Below are positions 1 through 7,449 of a DNA stretch of 10,962 nt, piece after piece. Position 1 is the stretch's first letter, and every line of letters begins with the position of its first letter. The position numbers and the translations under genes are program-made. Where the stretch lies: the NCBI GenBank assembly GCA_023441125.1, contig JAEZQV010000005.1, positions 1 to 10,962 of the forward strand. The letters are read 5' to 3'. The notes below the pieces were generated by a model. That model was not told the DNA's origin. It saw only the letters and a list, made by a program, of their open reading frames with translations, and searched no databases. Origin of the DNA: Bacillota bacterium. GTDB lineage: Bacteria > Bacillota_C > Negativicutes > Sporomusales > Sporomusaceae.

Positions 1-12
1 ATTGAAAAATCA

Positions 13-2265
13 TCAGTTGCATTTACTGAAGCCGCAGTGCCGGCAAATAACACAACCTCCTTCATGCTCCACCATCTTGCCGCATTCGGGACATTCGGTA
101 CCACTAACGTTACCACTCTCGCTGCCGGCTGTTGTGGAAGCAGCCAGAGATTCCTGTTTATCACCGTTTTGAAGCTGCATTACTTTTTCTATAACTTTCC
201 CAATGGCATCAGGGCAAGATAAAATCTTCAAATCGTTTTGTCTGATTGTCGAATGGCAGCGGATACCTTTTAATTGATCAATGATCGAATTGGCGTCCAT
301 ACCGGCGCGCAGAGCAATCGACACCAGTCTGGCCGTGGCCTCGGATTGCGAAGGGCAGCCGCCGGCCCGGCCGGTATTGGTAAATACCTCGCAAATCCCG
401 TATTGATCATAATTTACGGTAATGAACAAAGTACCGCAGCCAATCTTGACTTTTTCAGTAAACCCGGTTGTTATCGCCGGTCTGGGTCTTGGCGAGAAAA
501 AGGCCTGTTTCGTATCCGGCTTAGCGGACGCCGCCGCCATCGCGTCTTTGCCGTTAACCTTGCCGATATTAAGCACCTGCATATCCCTGCTGCCGTCCCG
601 GTAAATCGTTACGCCTTTGCAGCCCGTCTCATATGCCAGGTTGAATACCCTGTTAACATCGTCGCGGGTGGCTTGATTACAGAGATTAACCGTTTTGGAC
701 ACCGCATTATCGGTATATTTTTGAAAAGCAGCCTGCATTTTTACATGCCACTCCGGCGAAATATCATGAGCAGTAACAAAAGTCCGCTGAACGGCTGCCG
801 GTATTTCCGCCAGCCCCTGTATTGTCCCCTTCCCGGCAATTGTCCGCATTAAATCAGCGCTATAGAAGCCCTGCGTTACAGCAACCTGCGCAAAGAAAGG
901 ATTGGTCTCGATTAATTCTTCATTATCCATAACGTTCCGGATATAAGACAACGCAAATAAAGGTTCAATGCCGCTGGAAACACCGGCGATGATACTTAAC
1001 GTCCCGGTCGGAGCAATGGTGGTAGTCGTCGCGTTGCGTACCTTACTGCCTTGCTGCTGATAGATGCTTTCAGCAAAATGCGGAAATACGCCTCTTTGTT
1101 CTGCCAGTTCCATGGACGCTTTGCGGGACTCTGCCTGAATGAAGCCCATTACTTGTTCCGCCAGCGTCAGCGCCTGCTCCGAGTTATAAGCGATATTCAG
1201 CTGATAGAGCATGTCGGCCCAGCCCATAACACCCAGGCCGATTTTTCTGGTCCCTTTTGTCGTCGCTTCTATTTCCGGCAAGGGATATTTATTGATATCA
1301 ATGACATTATCCAAAAAGTGAACTGCTTTTTTTACAATGGCGCCGATGCGGGCAAAATCGACGGCAGGTCCGTCAGCGGTAGCTTTTATCATCAGGCTCA
1401 AATTGATCGAACCAAGATTGCAGGATTCATACGGCAGCAGCGGCTGTTCACCACAGGGATTAGTGCTTTCAAATTCGCCCAAGGCCGGCGTGGCATTGGC
1501 CTTGTTCAGCCGGTCCAGAAAGAGTATACCGGGTTCGCCATTCTTCCAGGCCATATCCACAATGATATTAAATACTTCCCGGGCGTTTAACTGTTTCACC
1601 ACCTGTTTGTGGTGCGGGTCGATCAGGTCATAATTCCGGTTTTCGGCTACTGCCTGCATAAACTCCTCGGTAAGTCCGACACTGATATTAAAATTGGTAA
1701 TATCGGCATTATCCTTTTTGGCGGTAATGAAATCGACGATATCAGGATGATCAACGCGCAGGATTCCCATGTTGGCTCCGCGGCGCGTGCCGCCTTGTTT
1801 CACCGCCTCGGTAGCGGCATTAAAAACCTTCATGAAGCTAATGGGACCGCTGGCAACCCCACCGGTAGAGTTTACCGCTGCCCCTTTAGGCCTTAACCGT
1901 GAAAAGCTAAAACCTGTGCCGCCACCGCTTTTATGAATCAAAGCAGCATTCTTTACCGTCTCAAAGATATCTTCCATGGTGTCTTCAATTGGCAGTACAA
2001 AACAAGCGCTCAATTGCCCCAAGGGTCTGCCGGCATTCATTAACGTTGGCGAGTTCGGCAGAAACATGAGACTGGACATCATTTCATAGAATTCATTCTC
2101 CAGCACCTGTAATTCGGCTGCCGTAACATATGGGGCATCGGCACTGGCCACAGCTTTAGCGACTCTGTGAAACATTCCGTCAGCGTCTTCCAGCAACCGG
2201 CCATTTTCATCCTTTATGAAATATCTTTTTTCCAGAACCTTAACAGCATTTTCTGATAACTTCAT
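13..2265 (-). CDS. nrdJ: Adenosylcobalamin-dependent (class II) ribonucleoside-diphosphate reductase
   Basis: Reduces ribonucleotides to deoxyribonucleotides in the cytoplasm using a B12-generated thiyl radical, so it needs neither oxygen nor an NrdB subunit. The 750-residue product shows the family's active site: NPCGEQ at about 269-274 holds the radical Cys271 with Asn269 and Glu273, and Cys88 (SACFVLP) and Cys282 (ESCNLG) form the expected redox pair, with the 11-residue Cys271-Cys282 spacing known from Thermotoga NrdJ. The radical-barrel phrases GGGTGFSFSRLRP and GTRRGANMG are present. A TSCPD-type domain follows near 605-690, and the tail ends in a four-cysteine zinc/redox motif (CPECG...CRHCG). 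No N-terminal ATP cone is visible. ATG at 2265 is chosen over an upstream in-frame TTG (2289), because the protein then begins with the conserved KLSENA region and follows a GGGGG stretch. The upstream TTG would lie inside NrdR box 1. Full length; identification very secure. Confidence 0.96.
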   Translation of the reverse strand: MKLSENAVKVLEKRYFIKDENGRLLEDADGMFHRVAKAVASADAPYVTAAELQVLENEFYEMMSSLMFLPNSPTLMNAGRPLGQLSACFVLPIEDTMEDIFETVKNAALIHKSGGGTGFSFSRLRPKGAAVNSTGGVASGPISFMKVFNAATEAVKQGGTRRGANMGILRVDHPDIVDFITAKKDNADITNFNISVGLTEEFMQAVAENRNYDLIDPHHKQVVKQLNAREVFNIIVDMAWKNGEPGILFLDRLNKANATPALGEFESTNPCGEQPLLPYESCNLGSINLSLMIKATADGPAVDFARIGAIVKKAVHFLDNVIDINKYPLPEIEATTKGTRKIGLGVMGWADMLYQLNIAYNSEQALTLAEQVMGFIQAESRKASMELAEQRGVFPHFAESIYQQQGSKVRNATTTTIAPTGTLSIIAGVSSGIEPLFALSYIRNVMDNEELIETNPFFAQVAVTQGFYSADLMRTIAGKGTIQGLAEIPAAVQRTFVTAHDISPEWHVKMQAAFQKYTDNAVSKTVNLCNQATRDDVNRVFNLAYETGCKGVTIYRDGSRDMQVLNIGKVNGKDAMAAASAKPDTKQAFFSPRPRPAITTGFTEKVKIGCGTLFITVNYDQYGICEVFTNTGRAGGCPSQSEATARLVSIALRAGMDANSIIDQLKGIRCHSTIRQNDLKILSCPDAIGKVIEKVMQLQNGDKQESLAASTTAGSESGNVSGTECPECGKMVEHEGGCVICRHCGFSKCN

Positions 2266-2283
2266 AGCGCAACCCCCGATACA

Positions 2284-2299
2284 GCACAATATTTTGTGT
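2284..2299 (-). promoter_or_regulatory. NrdR box 1 (operator of nrdJ)
   Basis: The plus-strand 16-mer GCACAATATTTTGTGT fits the NrdR consensus acaCwAtATaTwGtgt at all core positions, with mismatches only at the first base and one central base. It lies 18 bases upstream of the nrdJ ATG and 31 bases (about three helical turns) from box 2, the phased spacing typical of NrdR box pairs. Confidence 0.88.
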
Positions 2300-2314
2300 T
2301 ATTAATATGTTGTA

Positions 2315-2330
2315 ACACAATATATTGTAT
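2315..2330 (-). promoter_or_regulatory. NrdR box 2 (operator of nrdJ)
   Basis: The plus-strand 16-mer ACACAATATATTGTAT matches the NrdR consensus except for one base in the last half-site. It covers the promoter -10 hexamer and so should block RNA polymerase when NrdR is loaded with dATP/ATP. The nrdR gene itself is not in the window. Confidence 0.9.
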
Positions 2331-2352
2331 CGATTATCGATGATTGCGTCAA
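2324..2352 (-). promoter_or_regulatory. Sigma-A promoter of nrdJ
   Basis: On the minus strand, TTGACG (2352-2347) is followed after exactly 17 bases by TACAAT (2329-2324), a near-consensus vegetative promoter reading toward nrdJ. Transcription should begin near 2317, giving a leader of about 50 bases. The -10 element lies inside NrdR box 2, the arrangement expected for repression. Confidence 0.85.
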
Positions 2353-2465
2353 TAAAATTATGCTGTTTTTTCCAATTTTACAGCCTGTCCCGCTATCTGT
2401 CAGCAGCTTTCCGAGGCTGCATACGGCTTATTTCGGCCACACATTTGTTCTGATGTAACGTTTTC

Positions 2466-2512
2466 CAAAAGACGACGGCAACCGCCTACAAGTAGTATAA
2501 GCTGTTGCCGCC
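2466..2512 (-). terminator. Weak intrinsic terminator after the DUF155 gene
   Basis: Minus-strand transcripts leaving the DUF155 gene would form a 9-bp GC-rich stem (arms 2512-2504 and 2482-2474, GGCGGCAAC with GTTGCCGTC, one G-U pair) around a loop of about 21 bases, followed by GTCTTTTGG. The stem is convincing, but the loop is long and the U-run short, so termination may be partial. Some read-through toward nrdJ is possible. Confidence 0.5.
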
Positions 2513-2520
2513 TTTGTAAT

Positions 2521-3339
2521 TTACCGGAAAAACATTTCATACACTGACAGTATGATTTCAATCACGATCAGGATAATAATAGCCCACTCCAGCCTGGTCC
2601 CCCGTTTGGCATGCACCAGGTTGGAAAACGCCTCGGTGATGTCCATAAGAGTCTCGGTCTTGTGGCGAAGTTTTTCATACCGGTCTTTCAGTTCAAACAG
2701 TACGGAAAGTTCGTCGTACAAAGCAGAGGCCTCTTCATTGGTCCAGGTTATCTCGGGATTGTCCAAAAGCATCAGGTAGGAAATCGCGTTGAGCCTGAAC
2801 CGCAGGATGCTGGCAGCCATTTTAGCCAGTTCCTCATCCGATACCCCCAGCTCACCGCGGTTGAGATTGTTCACCACATTCTCAATGCGGTCCAGCAAGG
2901 AATCGACTTGTGTTTCACTCTTTTCCAAAGACACTGACTTGGCCAGAATAGTAGCGACAATCTCCCGTTGGTAATCACTGCCGCTATTTACTATCATGTA
3001 ATCATTGTTAATCGCGGGCGCTTCCTCAGTAATGACTTCAATTTTATAATCATCCTCATAGGCAAAAGAACAGCTTTCATTTATTTCCGGTTCAATGCGT
3101 TTAATATATTTCACAACATCCATAATTTCATGATGCTGGAAATTGATAAAGACCATGCTGCCAAAATAAAACACAAAAACCAGTTTCTCGGCTGTATCGT
3201 TTACTACACCCTGCAAATGTTCTGCTTTTAACACTAAGGAATCTTCCCATTTAAATTTGCGGTTTATGCCAAAATGCTGGGCGATCTTGTTTAAATTGAT
3301 TTCGTTGCACACCACTATGGATTTAAACTCAGCAATCAT
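2521..3339 (-). CDS. DUF155 / RMD1 (YagE) family protein with a C-terminal membrane anchor
   Basis: A 272-residue protein of the DUF155/RMD1/Sif2 family, whose bacterial members have no settled biochemical role. In yeast and plastids, relatives are organelle-associated proteins affecting meiosis or translation. Visible marks are the hydrophobic beta-rich core FVFYFGSMVFINF (about 55-67), a helical charged central and C-terminal region with coiled-coil character, and a last 20-odd residues forming one transmembrane helix right after the family-typical RLEWAIIILIVIEI. The tail-anchor arrangement implies a mostly cytoplasmic protein. ATG 3339 is chosen because GGAAGGAGGG sits 8 bases upstream; the longer reading from 3366 would place that ribosome site inside the gene. 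It starts 53 bases after the histidine kinase stop on the same strand with no terminator between, so it is probably the last gene of that operon. Family call is fairly sure; function is unknown. Confidence 0.85.
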   Translation of the reverse strand: MIAEFKSIVVCNEINLNKIAQHFGINRKFKWEDSLVLKAEHLQGVVNDTAEKLVFVFYFGSMVFINFQHHEIMDVVKYIKRIEPEINESCSFAYEDDYKIEVITEEAPAINNDYMIVNSGSDYQREIVATILAKSVSLEKSETQVDSLLDRIENVVNNLNRGELGVSDEELAKMAASILRFRLNAISYLMLLDNPEITWTNEEASALYDELSVLFELKDRYEKLRHKTETLMDITEAFSNLVHAKRGTRLEWAIIILIVIEIILSVYEMFFR

Positions 3340-3392
3340 CTGTATTCCCTCCTTCCGGAACGACAATCATCTGCGGCAGTAGTCCGCCGCTA

Positions 3393-5474
3393 TTATAAAG
3401 TAAATGTTACCGTGAAAATGGTCCCCTGGTCAACAATGCTCTGGCACGTAATGGTGCCGCCAAATATCTGGCTTACGATGTTATAAACTATGTGCATACC
3501 CAGACCGGTCCCGCCGCTGCTTTGCTTAGTGGTAAAAAAAGGTTCGTAAATATGCGCAACAATATCTGGCGGCATCCCTTTACCGTTGTCGGTGTATATG
3601 AGACAAAACTGTTCATCGTCGGCGGCAAAACTAAGACAGATTTGCCCCGCTACGCCTTTGTCAAAAGCATGCAGCAAAGAGTTCTCCACCAGATTGGTAA
3701 CAATCTGAGCCAAAGAACCGGGAAAGCTGTTAATTTCTAAGGCTGCATCCCCTTCAACGGCAATAGTTATTTTGGTTCCCTTGATTTTCGGGTATAGGCT
3801 AAGCAGCGTTTCTTCGAGATATTCCTTGACTCTGAAAGTCCGCCGTACTTCATTGGACTGGTCGACAGACACTCTTTTGAAGCTGCGTACCAGGTGGGAC
3901 GCGCGCTCTAAGTTGGTAAGCAGCATCGGCATGGATTCGACTGACTCGGCAATAAATTCTTCCAGGTCTTCCCTGGCGAGATTCCCGGCTTGATACAGTT
4001 GAATTAAGCGGTTCAGAATATGCTGCAGATGCGTAGCCGCCGTAACGCCAATGCCTAACGGAGTATTGACTTCGTGAGCTACCCCGGCTACCAGCCGGCC
4101 GAGTGCAGCCATCTTCTCCGACTGGACCAGAATGGACTGTGTGCTGCGCAAATTTTCAATAGTGGCAATAAGTTCCTGATTGGCTGCTGTCAATTGGGCT
4201 GTACGTTCCTCCACCCGGCACTCCAGCCCCTGATTCAAGCCTACGATTTCCTGCAGATTGGCTTCCAGTTCCTCATTTAAGGCCGTAATTTCTTCATAAG
4301 CGCATGTCAGTTCGGAATTGGAGCGCTGCAGCTCGCCAACCTTTTCCGACAAACGCTGCCGCATTTGTTCAAATGACCTGCCCAAAAAACCGATTTCGTC
4401 TTTGGTATTTACCGATACCGGCATCGACCAGTCACCCTTGGCGATGCGTTGGGCATCTTCCATTAACTGAACCAGCGGCCGGGTAATGCGGCGGGTGGAA
4501 ACTTGCCAAAGAAAGCCGCTGATAAATACCAGTCCTAAAACAAAAATAGCCACACTGGTCCACAGGGCCCGGTTGGTACTGGCGAAAGCTTCCGCTTCGG
4601 GATATACCAGGACTACGTGTAAACCCGTGTCTCCCACCGGTCCATAGGCCACAAAGGCCGGGACGCCCCGAACCACTGCCCGGTCGATTGACAACTCGGC
4701 AGCCGCTGTTATTTTCGCACTTAATTGACTCAGCCCGGGGTCTTCATCATCCAAGATATTGCCGACAAGATCATTGGCGGGATTGCGGTGCCCAAGATAA
4801 TAACCACTTGAACTTACCAGAAAAACATAACCTGTCTCGCCAATTTTTATATCCCTGATATAGGCGGTTAACTCATTCAGTCCGACATCTACCGTGGTTA
4901 CGGCAACTATCTCGCCGCCTTTGTGCACCGGGCTGGTAGCAGTAACCATCGGCACACCGGTAACCACATCTATATAGGGGTGACTCCAGACTACTGCTTT
5001 GTCGGTAGTAAATCCCTGTCGGTACCAGTCATAGTGAAAATAATCATACTGCGCATTGCTGTATTCCCAGGTCAGTTTTACCTGACCGCTGGCGTCCTTA
5101 TATTTATACGGTCCAAAATATTTCTGGGCCGGATCATATTTGTAGGGTTCAAACCAAAAACCGCTGCCAATAACAAAAGTATTGGCGGCAACGATTTTGT
5201 CAATTACTGACAAAACTACGTTGAAATCATAGCTATCCATGGATTCCATGGTACTGGCCAAATCTATGCAATGATTGCCGACGTCTCTGAAGTGACCGTC
5301 GATATGATCTTTGACTTCCCCCGCCTTAGCCTGCAGAGCGTCGGTGACCTTGTCTTCCAGTACACTACGGAATTGGGCTATTTCTACAGCCGTCTGCAGA
5401 AAAAATACCAGTCCCACCATGCCGATGATTCCAACTAAGAACAAGGTCTTGATGCTATGCAGCCAGTTCGTCAT
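3393..5474 (-). CDS. Membrane-bound sensor histidine kinase (dCache-HAMP-coiled coil-HisKA/HATPase)
   Basis: A 693-residue sensor kinase that should autophosphorylate on ATP and pass phosphate to a receiver, most likely the HD-GYP regulator encoded just upstream. Order of parts: TM helix 1 (about 10-30); extracellular double-Cache sensor (about 40-300) with FWFEPYKYDP, DWYRQG and WSHPYIDV phrases; TM helix 2 (about 305-325); HAMP (about 325-380, with RRITRPL and DEIGFLGRSFEQM); long coiled coil (about 375-455); dimerisation/phosphoacceptor segment with His467 in VAHEVNTPLG; ATPase domain with N-box Asn594/Asn598, DNGKGM (629-634), YEPFFTTK (643-650) and GGTGLGMHI. All catalytic boxes are intact. 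The Cache domain lacks the Arg of the amino-acid-binding RxWY motif (Tyr stands there), so the ligand cannot be named. ATG 5474 follows GGAAAGCGGGG, a modest ribosome site. The preceding 75-base gap holds only a 5-bp hairpin (5507-5521). Confidence 0.93.
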   Translation of the reverse strand: MTNWLHSIKTLFLVGIIGMVGLVFFLQTAVEIAQFRSVLEDKVTDALQAKAGEVKDHIDGHFRDVGNHCIDLASTMESMDSYDFNVVLSVIDKIVAANTFVIGSGFWFEPYKYDPAQKYFGPYKYKDASGQVKLTWEYSNAQYDYFHYDWYRQGFTTDKAVVWSHPYIDVVTGVPMVTATSPVHKGGEIVAVTTVDVGLNELTAYIRDIKIGETGYVFLVSSSGYYLGHRNPANDLVGNILDDEDPGLSQLSAKITAAAELSIDRAVVRGVPAFVAYGPVGDTGLHVVLVYPEAEAFASTNRALWTSVAIFVLGLVFISGFLWQVSTRRITRPLVQLMEDAQRIAKGDWSMPVSVNTKDEIGFLGRSFEQMRQRLSEKVGELQRSNSELTCAYEEITALNEELEANLQEIVGLNQGLECRVEERTAQLTAANQELIATIENLRSTQSILVQSEKMAALGRLVAGVAHEVNTPLGIGVTAATHLQHILNRLIQLYQAGNLAREDLEEFIAESVESMPMLLTNLERASHLVRSFKRVSVDQSNEVRRTFRVKEYLEETLLSLYPKIKGTKITIAVEGDAALEINSFPGSLAQIVTNLVENSLLHAFDKGVAGQICLSFAADDEQFCLIYTDNGKGMPPDIVAHIYEPFFTTKQSSGGTGLGMHIVYNIVSQIFGGTITCQSIVDQGTIFTVTFTL

Positions 5475-5549
5475 GCTTTTGCCCCGCTTTCCCCATCTGA
5501 GGTCTTGGCTGCTGAACAGCCTGATTCTGCTAAATAATAATTTCAGTAA

Positions 5550-7127
5550 TCAGGGGTCCTGATAGCGTTGGCGGATGGCCATGATGGCATCCAGACAGTT
5601 CATAAAGATATCAATCAGGTGCGGATCGAAATGCTTGCCGCGCTCCTGAGAAATATAGTTCAGTATATCCTGCATCGGCCAGGGCTGTTTATAAGAACGG
5701 ACGGCGCCGAGAGCGTCAAAAACATCGCTAAGCGCCGTGATCCGGCTGAAGATGTGAATATCATTCCCCTTTAAGCCGCACGGGTAACCTGTGCCGTCAA
5801 ATTTTTCATGATGCTGCAAGGCAATCATGGCCGCCGATTTCATAACAGTACGCTGAGAGTTTTTCAACATTTCATTGCCAATCTGGCAATGGGTTTTCAT
5901 GATTTCAAATTCTGCGGGTGTAAGCCGTCCTGGCTTGTTGAGAATAGCATCCGGAATAGCCAGTTTGCCCACATCGTGCATCGAGGATGCCATGCGCAGC
6001 ACCTCCACGTCCTCCGGCGGCATACCATAAGCTTTCGCCAACAGGGCCGAGCATTCCGCAACCCGTTTTACATGAAAGCCGGTTTCCCGCGACCGGGCTT
6101 CTGCCATCTCACCGAGGGTAATAATGACCTCTTTCTGCGTTTCTTCAATTTCCTTATTTAGCAACAGATTTTCAAAAGCAATGGCTACATTGGCGCAATA
6201 GACATCAATCAACCGGCGATCCCAGTCATTGACAGGTGCAGGGGAATCTATGTACAGAATGCTTTCTGCGCCACGTTTGCTTTGAAAAAAAGCACATAAT
6301 TGTCCTGGCAGGAACAGGCTGCTCTTTGCCTGCACCGCTTGCCGGACCAGTTGGTAAATATCTGCCGGTATTGCGTCCTGGAGGGTCGCTCCTACCCGGT
6401 CTTGATAGTCTCCATTGCCGGCATATATACAGAATGCCTCTTCCTCTTCCGTTTTTACGGCCAGCAAACCGGCTGTCTCGCAGTCGCTGGCCTCACCCCA
6501 CAAGTCTAAGAGGACGATAAGCTGGGTCAGTACCCCACTGGCAAAGCTGCGTAAAGACTGAATCTCAAAGATAGTGACCGAGGCTTCGATAATTTTTTCC
6601 AAGGCCCGTTTGCTGGTCTCCATGGCCACGAGGTCCCGGTAAGAGCGCAAGGCGGTAACCACCGTGCTAAAAAGTTTTTGTGCGGTCAGCTCTGTTTTTT
6701 CCTTATAGTCGTTAATGTCGTACTCCATAATGACTTGCCCTTCCGGTGCCTGCCCCGGCTGACCTGTCCGCAGGATAATACGCGTCATTCTATTTCCCAG
6801 ATCCCTGCGGATCATCCTCGCGAGTTTTAGGCCTGAATCCTCTTCTTCCATAACCACATCCAGGAGGATAACAGCTATATCCTGGTGCTGCCGCAGCGTA
6901 ACCAGGGCTTCTGCCGCAGAAAAGGCGCTGATAAAGGCCAGTGGCCTGTTTTCGAACACCAACCGCCGTAACGCAATACTGGTCACATTATGAATCTGTT
7001 TTTCGTCATCCACAATTAATATCTTCCAGGGCCTGGCTGCATTTTGCTCCTGTACCACCTGTTCCTGTTGCCGTTCACGCCGGGAAAAGAGCCAGGAATC
7101 ATTCCGCATCTGATCGGAGTTTACCAT
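5550..7127 (-). CDS. Response regulator with DUF3369 and HD-GYP cyclic-di-GMP phosphodiesterase domains
   Basis: A 525-residue cytoplasmic regulator expected to hydrolyse cyclic-di-GMP when phosphorylated. Residues 1-33 are a polar, Gln-rich lead. The receiver (about 34-165) has the acidic pair Asp40/Asp41, phosphoacceptor Asp90 in ILLDVV, Thr121 and a Lys at 142 or 144, so it should be phosphorylatable. A DUF3369 segment (about 165-325; LRSYRDL then ALEKIIEAS) is a GAF-like linker typical of this architecture. The HD-GYP domain (about 330-515) keeps its metal ligands: His352, His384-Asp385 with Lys388 (HDVGK), His439-His440-Glu441 and DGTGYP (444-449). ATG 7127 is favoured over an in-frame start at 7175 because AAAGGAGG lies 8 bases upstream. 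First gene of an apparent operon with the histidine kinase (75-base gap) and DUF155 gene, and the obvious partner of that kinase. The architecture resembles RpfG-type regulators. Confidence 0.95.
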   Translation of the reverse strand: MVNSDQMRNDSWLFSRRERQQEQVVQEQNAARPWKILIVDDEKQIHNVTSIALRRLVFENRPLAFISAFSAAEALVTLRQHQDIAVILLDVVMEEEDSGLKLARMIRRDLGNRMTRIILRTGQPGQAPEGQVIMEYDINDYKEKTELTAQKLFSTVVTALRSYRDLVAMETSKRALEKIIEASVTIFEIQSLRSFASGVLTQLIVLLDLWGEASDCETAGLLAVKTEEEEAFCIYAGNGDYQDRVGATLQDAIPADIYQLVRQAVQAKSSLFLPGQLCAFFQSKRGAESILYIDSPAPVNDWDRRLIDVYCANVAIAFENLLLNKEIEETQKEVIITLGEMAEARSRETGFHVKRVAECSALLAKAYGMPPEDVEVLRMASSMHDVGKLAIPDAILNKPGRLTPAEFEIMKTHCQIGNEMLKNSQRTVMKSAAMIALQHHEKFDGTGYPCGLKGNDIHIFSRITALSDVFDALGAVRSYKQPWPMQDILNYISQERGKHFDPHLIDIFMNCLDAIMAIRQRYQDP

Positions 7128-7215
7128 AACGATAAACCTCCTTTGTCCTAGATATTTGACTTTCCGCTGGAACAATTACTTCGAAACTAGGCCAAGATAA
7201 AAGTGAACTTTATGC

Positions 7216-7243
7216 AAAAAAAACCATAACTGATAAGTTATGG
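7216..7243 (-). terminator. Intrinsic terminator between codY and the HD-GYP regulator gene
   Basis: On the minus strand a perfect 8-bp stem (CCATAACT at 7243-7236, AGTTATGG at 7231-7224) closes a four-base loop and is followed directly by eight T residues (7223-7216). The stem is AT-rich but the geometry is textbook. It either ends the codY transcript about 205 bases after the stop codon or acts as an attenuator in the leader of the downstream operon. Confidence 0.78.
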
Positions 7244-7329
7244 CTATATTGCTTAGCTAAAACGATTATGTCCTCCTATGCTTTCATACCGGTGTCACCG
7301 CACCCCGGAAAACCGCCACATGAATTCAG

Positions 7330-7357
7330 CCTATAATGCAAGGGAAACCTTTACCAA
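7330..7357 (-). promoter_or_regulatory. Possible sigma-A promoter upstream of the HD-GYP operon
   Basis: Minus-strand TTGGTA (7357-7352) and TATAGG (7335-7330) are 16 bases apart, each matching four of six consensus positions. If used, the transcript would begin near 7323 and carry a leader of about 195 bases containing the terminator at 7243-7216. The match is weak and overlaps an imperfect hairpin. Confidence 0.3.
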
Positions 7358-7449
7358 GGCCTCCCTCACGCTATCAGCAATTGCAGTGAAATTTTATTCA
7401 GATATTTCCGACAATAGCTTTTACTTGCAGAGTGTTGCAAAGCTCGCTG

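Larger units (their letters stand above)
7128..7449. other. Gene-free region between codY and the HD-GYP operon; possible structured leader
   Basis: No convincing gene. Reading on the minus strand after the codY stop there are: about 90 AT-rich bases; an imperfect hairpin (7365-7342, two 4-bp stems around a 2x2 internal loop); a possible promoter (7357-7330); a tiny ATG...TGA frame of eight codons (7321-7295); a GGTG/CACC hairpin near 7309-7290; a TATG-AAAG-CATA hairpin next to GGAGG; an intrinsic terminator at 7243-7216; then 88 bases ending in the ribosome site of the regulator gene. No riboswitch family that I know by sight was recognised. No good sigma-A promoter was seen between the terminator and the gene. 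Confidence 0.5.

Noticed and set aside
274..1896. Several plus-strand open frames of 95-192 codons opposite nrdJ
   Set aside because: All are antisense to a highly conserved enzyme gene and show no recognisable domains; codon-pattern shadows.
2266..2520. Cobalamin riboswitch before the B12-dependent reductase gene
   Set aside because: The mapped promoter leaves a leader of only about 50 bases, too short for such an element, and no B12-box-like sequence was seen. NrdR boxes explain the control.
7244..7449. Cyclic-di-GMP riboswitch upstream of the HD-GYP regulator
   Set aside because: Attractive by context, but I could not match the conserved core of class I or class II on the minus strand. 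Kept only as an unclassified structured leader.
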